A DNA stretch of 23,920 nucleotides from JAIOSM01 sp023143455 (GTDB taxonomy: Bacteria > Desulfobacterota > Desulfobacteria > Desulfobacterales > Desulfobacteraceae), in the NCBI GenBank assembly GCA_030632885.1, contig DAOVTW010000052.1, forward strand, positions 1 through 23,920, in the 5' to 3' direction. Shown in pieces: positions 1 to 6,496 of this stretch. Within the stretch, counting starts at the first letter, position 1. Each line of letters begins with the position of its first letter. The notes under the pieces are model-generated. The model was not told where the DNA came from, ran no database searches, and worked only from the letters and a program-made list of their open reading frames with translations. Made by a program: the position numbers and the translations under genes.

Positions 1-150
1 AAACTAAAGGCAGAGGAAAGCTTGGCCCACCAGGAAAAATAAGTGTTCCAATTAAGGATGTTTGGTTATACCCACTCAATAAGCATTTCAATCTTTGTTG
101 AAAAAATAATCACTGAAGTGCTTGACCGAATATTTACAAAAGTCAAGTAA
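1..150 (+). pseudogene. Possible degenerate 3' end of a plus-strand gene (SpoU/TrmH-like remnant?)
   Basis: No intact gene is visible here. One frame is open from base 3 to a TGA at 99-101; another runs from an ATG at 58 to a TAA at 148-150. The second reads MFGYTHSISIS, faintly recalling the C-terminal motif of SpoU-type RNA 2'-O-methyltransferases (M-x-G-x-x-x-S-L-N-V-S). The preceding frame ends in GKISVPI, which could be the strand before that motif if a frameshift lies near base 55. The motif lacks its usual Asn. This may be chance; it is equally possible that the stretch is plain intergenic DNA. Confidence 0.18.
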
Positions 151-167
151 TAAAATTGACCAATTTG

Positions 168-1976
168 CTATTGAGTACTTTCTTTTTTAGTTTCAAGCTC
201 TTCCCATCTTTCATATAAATTATCAGATTTTTCTTTTTGCATTTGTAACTTTGAGCATAAATCAGCAAGTAGTTTGGGATCCCTTGTTAGTTTAGGTTCC
301 AAGATTGATTTTTCAAGTTCTTCAATTTCTGATTCGATTTTATGAATTTTTTCTTCTATATGGTCTAATTCAAATTTATCATTAAATGAAAATTTTATAT
401 TAAAATTTTTTTTCACTTGAATTTTTTTCACTTTTTTAGTTTTTTCTTTTTCGTTGTTTAGCTGTTTTTCCTTTAGGATTTGATCATATCCTGCAACAAT
501 TTTTGAATTACCATTTCCATCAAGGTATAATATTTGGTCTGATACTTTTTCTAAAAAATATCTATCATGGGAAACTATTACAATAGCACCTTGAAATTCA
601 AGTATGCTTTGTTCAAGTATTTCTAAGGATGGGATGTCAAGATCATTGGCAGGTTCATCAAAAAGTAATAGGTCAGCAGGTTCAAGCATTAATTTTGCTA
701 TAAGAATTTTTGCTTTTTCTCCACCTGAAAATCTTTTTATTGGCATATCAAGGTCCTGGGGCGAAAAAAGAAATTTTTTTGCCCAGGTAATAATATGAAT
801 GGTCTTGCCTTTATAGGTGACAGAATCTTTACCAGTCGGGCTGATTGCCTGCTTTAAGGTGATTTCCGGGTCAAGGTTCATTCTTTCCTGATCAAGAAAA
901 CCTATTTTTAAATTCTCAACCCAATTGATTTGCCCAGAATCAGGTTCTGTTTTCTTTGCGAGTATATTGATAAAGGTTGATTTCCCCGACCCGTTTTCTC
1001 CGACAACACCAAGGCAAGAATTTTTCATAAGGTTTAGGGTGACAGAATCAAATATTTTTTGCCCCTTAAAAGATTTTCCTATATTAGAAATGGTAACAAG
1101 CCTTTTAGTCTGTCTACCAGTTGCAGTAAAGTCTATATCAACTTTTGTAGTTATTTTATTTCTTATTCTTAATTCTGAAAGCTCTCCTCTTAGTTCCTCA
1201 GCCTGATTTATCCTGTATTTTGCTTTTGTTGTTCTTGCTTTTGCTCCTTGTTTAAGCCATTGATCCTCACGTCTCATTTTACTTGAAAGCGAATTTTGTT
1301 GTTGTTGTTGGGCATTCATGTAGTTTGTTTTCTCTTTACTGAATTTATTGTAGTCACCATTTACCCTTAGAAAACCATCAGGATATTGTGTGCCAAGCTC
1401 CATAATATGATTGCAAACACTATTTAGAAAATAACGGTCATGGGTAACAACAATAAACGAAAACTTTGCGTTTTTTAATAGACCTTCTAACCAGAGAATA
1501 CCGTTAATATCAAGATGATTTGTTGGTTCATCTAAAAGCAGAAGGTCAGGTTCGGAAGCGACTGCTCTTGTGATTGCAAGGCGTTTTTGTAATCCACCGG
1601 AAAGAGATTTGCATTGTTGGTTGGCATCATTAAATTTTCCAGTACCCAAAGCGCGTTTAACAGCTTTTTGAAGTTCTTTTTCTTCATGGATATGCTTTTG
1701 AATCTCAATACAAAGGCTATCTTCAACACTTTTATCCTGATCCAATTCTTCTTTTTGGGGCACATACAGGCATCGCATACCGTTTTTTAAAATTAATTCC
1801 CCTGAATCAGGTAAAGTTTTACCACAAATAATTTTTAAAAGAGTTGATTTGCCACTGCCATTCATCCCAATTAGTCCAAGATGTTCTTTTTGTTTTATAT
1901 CAAAACTTAAATTTGAAAAAAGATTATTATTTCCATATGATTTTTCAATGGATTGAATGGTCAAAAGAGGTATCAT
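168..1976 (-). CDS. uup: ABC-F family ATPase, Uup-like
   Basis: A soluble tandem ATP-binding-cassette protein of 602 residues with no membrane segment, as in the ABC-F family that acts on ribosomes or DNA recombination intermediates rather than in transport. Domain 1 has Walker A GMNGSGKS (37-44), signature LSGGLQKR (125-132) and Walker B ending in DEP (149-151). Domain 2 has GENGSGKST (326-334), FSGGEKAK (416-423) and LLLFDEP (436-442). The inter-domain arm (about 215-270) is basic and contains a five-Gln run (223-227). A charged coiled-coil tail (about 536-600) is typical of Uup rather than the shorter ABC-F types. The ATG overlaps the stop of the upstream small membrane-protein gene by four bases (ATGA), implying translational coupling. 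Uup is the best subfamily match, but ABC-F subfamilies are hard to separate by eye. Confidence 0.93.
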   Translation of the reverse strand: MIPLLTIQSIEKSYGNNNLFSNLSFDIKQKEHLGLIGMNGSGKSTLLKIICGKTLPDSGELILKNGMRCLYVPQKEELDQDKSVEDSLCIEIQKHIHEEKELQKAVKRALGTGKFNDANQQCKSLSGGLQKRLAITRAVASEPDLLLLDEPTNHLDINGILWLEGLLKNAKFSFIVVTHDRYFLNSVCNHIMELGTQYPDGFLRVNGDYNKFSKEKTNYMNAQQQQQNSLSSKMRREDQWLKQGAKARTTKAKYRINQAEELRGELSELRIRNKITTKVDIDFTATGRQTKRLVTISNIGKSFKGQKIFDSVTLNLMKNSCLGVVGENGSGKSTFINILAKKTEPDSGQINWVENLKIGFLDQERMNLDPEITLKQAISPTGKDSVTYKGKTIHIITWAKKFLFSPQDLDMPIKRFSGGEKAKILIAKLMLEPADLLLFDEPANDLDIPSLEILEQSILEFQGAIVIVSHDRYFLEKVSDQILYLDGNGNSKIVAGYDQILKEKQLNNEKEKTKKVKKIQVKKNFNIKFSFNDKFELDHIEEKIHKIESEIEELEKSILEPKLTRDPKLLADLCSKLQMQKEKSDNLYERWEELETKKESTQ

Positions 1977-2209
1977 TTAAGAGAGCTTTCTTTTTTTAGA
2001 TATTTGTACATTCTTACTATTTTAATTATAAAACCTATTAAGAGAGTGAGGCTGATAAGAATAATAAAGCTTGATGAGAAGAAAATCATGATAAAAGAAA
2101 ATGGATTATTTATAGAATAGGATCCTATTAAGAGGTAAATGCCAAAGGTTGTAAAAAAAATGGAAAGACTAATCATTATAATTTGAAAAAACCACCATGA
2201 ATATTTCAT
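1973..2209 (-). CDS. Small hydrophobic membrane protein, unknown function
   Basis: A 78-residue protein that is almost entirely hydrophobic, with two likely membrane helices (about 5-28 and 36-66) and a basic C-terminal tail (KIVRMYKYLKK). I do not recognise a family. It is probably real: GAGG lies five bases before the ATG, and its TGA stop overlaps the start of the uup-like gene in an ATGA arrangement. Codon use is AT-rich like that of its neighbours. It is the first gene of this minus-strand pair, and its promoter should lie in the 197-bp gap shared with the divergent response regulator. No function is inferred beyond membrane localisation. Confidence 0.7.
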   Translation of the reverse strand: MKYSWWFFQIIMISLSIFFTTFGIYLLIGSYSINNPFSFIMIFFSSSFIILISLTLLIGFIIKIVRMYKYLKKESSLK

Positions 2210-2321
2210 AAAGCCTCAAATTTTCACTTTAAAAGTTAATTTTTTGATTTGTTAATAACACATTTGCCTTTCTTTGTTCAAGAATTGTAAGCGTTAAAAT
2301 TATAATATTGTTTAATAGTTA

Positions 2322-2350
2322 TTGAATTACCACTGGAATAACAATAAACT
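2322..2350 (+). promoter_or_regulatory. Candidate sigma-70 promoter for the response regulator operon
   Basis: TTGAAT (2322-2327) and TAAACT (2345-2350) are separated by 17 bases, 57 bp before the response-regulator ATG. The gap 2210-2406 is a divergent control region for this operon and the minus-strand membrane protein/uup pair. A perfect TATAAT at 2301-2306 can also be read as a minus-strand -10 in the overlapping bases. In DNA this AT-rich such matches are frequent, so the call is weak. Confidence 0.25.
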
Positions 2351-2406
2351 TAAAAATCAAACAGGTTTTATTTAAACATAAATATTTTGATAATTGAGCT
2401 TAAACC

Positions 2407-3090
2407 ATGAAAATATTACTAATTGAAGATGATATAAAAATAGCTGAATTTATAGTTAAAGGCCTGAAATCCGCTGGATTTATTGTTGACCACGAAAAAG
2501 ATGGTGACAATGGACTTGAGATGGCTTTATATGAAACCTATGATACATTGATTGTAGATATTATGTTACCAAAGCTCAATGGTATGTCTTTGGTAAAAAA
2601 AGTGCGGGAAAATAATATAAATACACCGATAATTATTCTAAGTGCCAGGGACCGAATAGATGACAGGGTAAAAGGGCTTGAAGCTGGTGCTGACGACTAT
2701 TTGACAAAACCCTTTGCTTTTTCAGAGCTTCTGGCAAGGATTCAGGCTTTAATGAGAAGAGCAAGCGGTATTGTGGAGCCAGCAAAGCTTTTTTGCGAAG
2801 ACCTTTTTTTGGATATACAAAAAAGAGAAGTTAAAAGAGCAGGGAAGAGAATTGAACTTCAACCCATGGAGTTTTCATTGCTTGAATATTTATTGCGCAG
2901 CAAAGAAAGAGTTGTCTCAAAAACTATGATAATGGAGCATGTCTGGAATTATAATTTTGATCCTATGACTAATGTTGTTGAGGCAAGAATTTGTAAACTC
3001 AGAGACAAAATTGATAAAGACTTTAAAAATAAGCTTATTCATACAATCCGCGGTGCTGGTTATGTTTTAAGAGGGAAAGATGAATTTTAG
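2407..3090 (+). CDS. Two-component response regulator, OmpR/PhoB family
   Basis: A 227-residue DNA-binding response regulator. The receiver domain (1-115) has the acidic pair Asp8/Asp9, the phosphoacceptor Asp51 in VDIMLP, Ser79 and Lys101 in LTKPF. A winged-helix output domain (about 128-222) ends with the conserved HTIRGAGYVL strand. The architecture resembles CusR/CopR/QseB-type regulators, but the stimulus cannot be read from sequence. The gene overlaps the downstream sensor kinase by 11 bp, so the two are co-translated partners. HtrA follows the kinase, so an envelope-stress role like CpxR is a reasonable inference. No clear Shine-Dalgarno precedes the ATG. Confidence 0.95.
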   Translation: MKILLIEDDIKIAEFIVKGLKSAGFIVDHEKDGDNGLEMALYETYDTLIVDIMLPKLNGMSLVKKVRENNINTPIIILSARDRIDDRVKGLEAGADDYLTKPFAFSELLARIQALMRRASGIVEPAKLFCEDLFLDIQKREVKRAGKRIELQPMEFSLLEYLLRSKERVVSKTMIMEHVWNYNFDPMTNVVEARICKLRDKIDKDFKNKLIHTIRGAGYVLRGKDEF

Positions 3091-4489
3091 ATTTATACGT
3101 ACAATTGCATTTAGATTAACTGTTTGGTATGGCGGAATATTCATTATCTCATCATTTATAATGTTTATTCTGTTTTCATTTTTTATTTATAAAATTATGT
3201 TGCAAAAAATTGATCTTGATCTTGAAGAAAATGTAAAAGTCTTTTCTGAAGTTATTTTGCAAGAAGGCATTAACGGTGCAAGAAGATTTGCAATAACAAA
3301 GGCAAGGGCAGCCGGCGAAAAGATTGTTTTTTATAGATTGCTTTATCCTACAGGAGAAGTGTTTGCAACTTCGCATATGTTATATTGGAATGATATCAAA
3401 GCTGATAAAAATATATTAAACCAGGTGATTATAAAGAATAAACATTTGTTTCAAACTATTAAACAAAGCTCAAGAGATGAAAGGATTCGAGTTTTATATG
3501 GTTTTATTGCCCCGGGTGTCATTCTTCAAACCGGAATTGCCATGGAAACATATTCCAAATTTTTAAATATATTTAAAATGGTTTTCGCAGGTTCCATGGG
3601 TTTTATTATCCTTTTTTCTGCAATTATAGGCTGGTTTATGGCAAAAAAAGCGCTCTCGGGTGTTGAGAAAATTACTGAAATAGCAAAAAAAGTTTCCGGT
3701 GCAAGCCTTGATTCAAGAGTTCCTCAAACAGGGAGCGAGGATGAACTGGATCACTTAGCAAAAACATTTAATCAGATGCTTGACCGAATTGAGAATCTTA
3801 TAATAAGTATCAAAGAAATGGGAGATAATATTGCCCATGATTTAAAAAGCCCTGTAACTAGAATCAGAGGGCTTGCTGAAATAACCATGCTTAATGAAAA
3901 TAATATTGAAGAATATAGAATAATGGCATCAAGCACTATAGAAGAATCTGACAGATTGCTTGATATGATAAATACAATGCTTTTGATCTCTAAGGCCGCA
4001 TCTGGAGATGCTCAATTTGAATTTAAAGAAATTAATGTCTCTGAAATTATTAATGAAGCCTGTGATCTATTTACTGCCCTGGCTGAAAAAAACAGCATAA
4101 ATTTCAAATTTCAAATAAAAGATAATATTATTATTAATGGAGACAAAAAAATGCTTCAAAGAGCGTTTTCAAATCTTTTAGATAACGCGTTTAAATATAC
4201 TGAAAAAGATAAAAGCATTAACGTTGTTCTTTCAAATCTTGATAAAAAATTAATAAAAATTGAAGTCAGTGATACTGGTATTGGGATCGATGGTGCTGAT
4301 TTAGATAAGATTTTTAAAAGATTCTACAGAATAGACCCTTCAAGGAGTACGAAGGGGGCAGGGCTCGGGCTTAGCCTGGCACTTGCCATTATCAAAGAGC
4401 ATGGAGGGAAAATTGATGTTTCAAGCGAAAAAGGGTTGGGAAGCAAATTTGTCATTACATTACCAAATGGTAATCTTCAGGTCATTTAA
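3080..4489 (+). CDS. Membrane sensor histidine kinase, HAMP/HisKA/HATPase
   Basis: A 469-residue inner-membrane kinase that should phosphorylate the response regulator encoded just upstream. Two membrane helices (about 14-38 and 165-188) flank a periplasmic sensor region of about 125 residues with no motif I recognise. They are followed by a HAMP linker (about 189-242), the dimerisation/phosphoacceptor helix with His253 in AHDLKSP, and an ATP-binding domain with N box NLLDNAFKYT (365-374), G1 box DTGIGI (398-403) and G2 box GAGLGLSLA. All catalytic boxes are intact. The ATG lies inside the end of the regulator gene and is preceded by a GAGGGAAAG purine stretch. The layout matches heavy-metal (CusS) or envelope (CpxA) sensors; the neighbouring htrA favours envelope stress, by inference only. 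Confidence 0.95.
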   Translation: MNFRFIRTIAFRLTVWYGGIFIISSFIMFILFSFFIYKIMLQKIDLDLEENVKVFSEVILQEGINGARRFAITKARAAGEKIVFYRLLYPTGEVFATSHMLYWNDIKADKNILNQVIIKNKHLFQTIKQSSRDERIRVLYGFIAPGVILQTGIAMETYSKFLNIFKMVFAGSMGFIILFSAIIGWFMAKKALSGVEKITEIAKKVSGASLDSRVPQTGSEDELDHLAKTFNQMLDRIENLIISIKEMGDNIAHDLKSPVTRIRGLAEITMLNENNIEEYRIMASSTIEESDRLLDMINTMLLISKAASGDAQFEFKEINVSEIINEACDLFTALAEKNSINFKFQIKDNIIINGDKKMLQRAFSNLLDNAFKYTEKDKSINVVLSNLDKKLIKIEVSDTGIGIDGADLDKIFKRFYRIDPSRSTKGAGLGLSLALAIIKEHGGKIDVSSEKGLGSKFVITLPNGNLQVI

Positions 4490-4496
4490 AAACAAC

Positions 4497-4519
4497 CTTA
4501 ATGTATTATATTAAGTTTT
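4497..4519 (+). other. Small stem-loop between sensor kinase and htrA
   Basis: CTTAAT and ATTAAG (4497-4502 and 4510-4515) form a 6-bp stem with a 7-nt loop followed by TTTT. It sits a few bases after the kinase stop. It could be a weak attenuator that lowers read-through into htrA, or it may be chance in AT-rich DNA. Confidence 0.2.
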
Positions 4520-4595
4520 GAATCAGGAAAGGTTTTGCCTGGTCAAATTAAATAAGGCCAAAAAGAATGATTAAAATCAAAATCAGGAGGTAAAG

Positions 4596-6011
4596 ATGTA
4601 TAAAAATATTAGAATTAGTTTAAGTTTAATTGTAATTATGTGCTTATTGCTTTTCGTTCAAGGCGTTGGAACCAGTGCTACTCAAATGGTTCCAGTGGAT
4701 TTTAGTGAACTTGCAGAAAAAGCAAAGCCAGCTGTTGTAAATATCAGTACAGTAAAAACAATAAAAGGCGGAGGCAGAGTTTTCCGTCATTTTTTTGATC
4801 AACAACCCAATGGAAACCAAGACCCTTTCAGAGATTTTATGGGACCTTTTTTAAAGCAAATGCCACAGGATGATTATGAACAAAAAAGTCTAGGCTCAGG
4901 TTTTATAATTAGTACGGATGGTTATATTGTTACAAATAACCATGTGGTTAAAGATGCAGACGAGATTAAGGTGAAATTGTACAATGAAAAAGAATATAAT
5001 GCAAAAATTGTTGGCAGAGATTCCAAAACTGATCTTGCATTAATAAAAATCAATGCAGACAATCTTATTCCATTGAAAATAGGTAATTCAACTCAATTAA
5101 AGGTAGGGGCTTGGGTAGTTGCAATCGGCAGTCCTTTTGGGCTGGAACAAACTGTTACTGCCGGAATCGTTTCTGCAAAGGGAAGGGTTTTAGGTGCAGG
5201 TCCTTATGATGATTTTATCCAAACTGATGCATCTATTAATCCTGGAAATAGTGGAGGTCCTCTTTTAAACATGGATGGCGATGTTGTTGGTATTAATACA
5301 GCAATTATACGTTCAGGCCAGGGAATTGGTTTTGCAATCCCATCTGACCTTGCTTTAGGGATTATAAATCAGTTAAAAACTTCCGGTGAGGTTTCTAGGG
5401 GTTGGCTTGGTATATCAATGCAAGATATTACAAAAGAAATTGCTGATTATTACAATATTAAACAAGGGCAGGGCGTTCTTATTGCAGATGTGTTCAAGGG
5501 TCATCCTGCTGATAAGGCAGGAATCAAACCAGGAGATATTTTACTTAAAATTAATAATCAAAAAATTTATTCAGCAAAAGATCTTTCAAGAGCAATAGCA
5601 GGATTTGGAGCAGACAAAAAGATTAAAGTGACCATAGTTCGGCAAGAAAAGCAGATAGTTAAAAATATTTTACTTGCCAAGAGAAGCGAAATGGAACCTG
5701 GTCAGACTTTAGCAAAAACCGGTTTTGATTTTTTTGGATTTAAATTTACAGAAATTGATTCTGCGCTGGCAAATAAATATGGTTTTCCCCAGGGAGAAAC
5801 AGGACTACTTGTTCTTGATGTCCAACAAGGGAGTAAGGCCGCTCAAACACAAATAAGACATGGTGATATACTAAAAGAGATTAATCGTTTCAAAGTAAAT
5901 ACTATCAAGGAATATACCCAATTTTTTGAGAAAATAAAAAAAGAGGATCTTGTTCAAATGTTATTTGTAAAAAAGGCCGGCAACCTTCTTGTTGTTACTT
6001 TTAAAAAATAA
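4596..6011 (+). CDS. degP: Periplasmic serine protease/chaperone HtrA (DegP/DegQ type)
   Basis: A 471-residue S1C-family protease that degrades or refolds misfolded envelope proteins. An N-terminal signal peptide (hydrophobic 7-26) precedes a trypsin-like domain with the full triad: His116 in TNNHVV, Asp146 in KTDLALI and Ser219 in GNSGGP. A flexible LA-type loop containing a Gln/Pro/Phe-rich stretch lies at about 62-92. Two PDZ domains follow (about 270-360 and 375-468), matching the DegP/DegQ/MucD architecture. A strong AGGAGG lies five bases before the ATG. Placement directly after a two-component system in the same direction suggests stress-regulated expression; the 106-bp gap could hold its own promoter. 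The symbol is given for the family; DegP versus DegQ or MucD cannot be decided here. Confidence 0.94.
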   Translation: MYKNIRISLSLIVIMCLLLFVQGVGTSATQMVPVDFSELAEKAKPAVVNISTVKTIKGGGRVFRHFFDQQPNGNQDPFRDFMGPFLKQMPQDDYEQKSLGSGFIISTDGYIVTNNHVVKDADEIKVKLYNEKEYNAKIVGRDSKTDLALIKINADNLIPLKIGNSTQLKVGAWVVAIGSPFGLEQTVTAGIVSAKGRVLGAGPYDDFIQTDASINPGNSGGPLLNMDGDVVGINTAIIRSGQGIGFAIPSDLALGIINQLKTSGEVSRGWLGISMQDITKEIADYYNIKQGQGVLIADVFKGHPADKAGIKPGDILLKINNQKIYSAKDLSRAIAGFGADKKIKVTIVRQEKQIVKNILLAKRSEMEPGQTLAKTGFDFFGFKFTEIDSALANKYGFPQGETGLLVLDVQQGSKAAQTQIRHGDILKEINRFKVNTIKEYTQFFEKIKKEDLVQMLFVKKAGNLLVVTFKK

Positions 6012-6030
6012 ATACTGATCTGATATATAT

Positions 6031-6185
6031 TTATTTTTGTATTAAATAAAACCCAAGATCAGGATCAAACGGTGGTGGGTTGATTATTTCAGCCCCTACC
6101 TGGTTTTTGTTTATATAGACAGCTTTAATTTCCCTTATAATCTTTGTTCTTTGAGTGTTGTCAAGTGTAAAATTAATTATATGAA
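6031..6185 (-). pseudogene. Start-less coding relic next to tRNA-Ala, C-terminal fragment of unknown protein
   Basis: On the minus strand a reading frame ending at TAA 6031-6033 translates for about 45-50 codons into strongly protein-like sequence, including TLDNTQRTKIIREIKAVY, then INKNQVGAEIINPPPFDP and DLGFYLIQK. Unlike the AT-only flanks it uses varied codons and contains Pro, Gly, Asp and Gln in a natural balance. No ATG or GTG start with a ribosome site is present; upstream the frame dissolves into AT-rich sequence before the tRNA. I read it as the surviving 3' end of a deleted gene. The family is unrecognised; only a weak resemblance to the basic/aliphatic C-terminal ends of large serine recombinases is noted, which I would not rely on. 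Confidence 0.4.
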
Positions 6186-6204
6186 TATAATGTAATACAT
6201 TATA
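6186..6204. repeat. Perfect AT-rich palindrome downstream of tRNA-Ala
   Basis: TATAATGTAATACATTATA is a perfect inverted repeat (9-bp arms, one central base). A second palindrome, TTCAATTGAA, lies at 6214-6223. Both are between the tRNA 3' end (6243) and the coding relic. They may help terminate tRNA transcription, which runs leftward, or serve as a protein-binding site. No T-run follows in the tRNA direction, so a classical terminator is not clear. Confidence 0.35.
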
Positions 6205-6242
6205 ATAAAATTGTTCAATTGAAAATATAAGAAAAGAAAGAA

Positions 6243-6318
6243 TGGTGGAGCTAAGGGGGATCGAACCCCTGACCTTACGGCTGCCAGCCGTACGCTCTCC
6301 CAGCTGAGCTACAGCCCC
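6243..6318 (-). tRNA. tRNA-Ala, anticodon GGC
   Basis: The minus strand folds into a canonical 76-nt tRNA with encoded CCA. The acceptor stem is GGGGCTG/TAGCTCC and contains the G3:U70 wobble pair that marks tRNA-Ala. The D stem is GCTC/GAGC. The anticodon stem TACGG/CCGTA closes loop CTGGCAG with anticodon GGC, reading GCC/GCU. The T stem AGGGG/CCCCT has loop TTCGATC. All invariant positions (T8, A14, T54-T55-C56, A58) are present. It stands alone rather than in an rRNA operon. Confidence 0.97.
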
Positions 6319-6332
6319 ACAAACAACCTCAA

Positions 6333-6361
6333 TAAATAATCCAAATTGAAAATTATGTCAA
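6333..6361 (-). promoter_or_regulatory. Promoter of tRNA-Ala
   Basis: On the minus strand a perfect -35 TTGACA (6356-6361) stands 17 bases from TATTTA (6333-6338), a weak -10. The predicted start near 6326 is about 8 nt before the mature tRNA 5' end at 6318, the right position for a short leader. Confidence 0.5.
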
Positions 6362-6404
6362 TACAAAAATACAGGTTAAATTATTAGCAAATATTAATAA
6401 AACA

Positions 6405-6434
6405 TTGACATATAAGGCAATAAAAGGGTAGTAT
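6405..6434 (+). promoter_or_regulatory. Promoter of the ppiD-M16 operon
   Basis: A perfect -35 TTGACA (6405-6410) and TAGTAT (6429-6434, four of six consensus bases) are spaced 18 bp apart. Transcription would begin near 6441, giving a leader of about 55 nt before the ATG at 6497. It lies back to back with the tRNA promoter. Confidence 0.5.
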
Positions 6435-6496
6435 TTGCTTTTTTTATTCACTACTTTAATCAGTTATAAAGGTTTTTGGAAGTTAAGGAGAAAACA

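Noticed and set aside
121..147. CTTGAC/GTCAAG inverted repeat as a terminator
   Set aside because: Six-base stem with a 15-base loop and no following T-run on either strand.
6476..6496. Upstream TTG start for ppiD
   Set aside because: The extension would translate the AAGGAG ribosome site that is correctly placed for the ATG at 6497.
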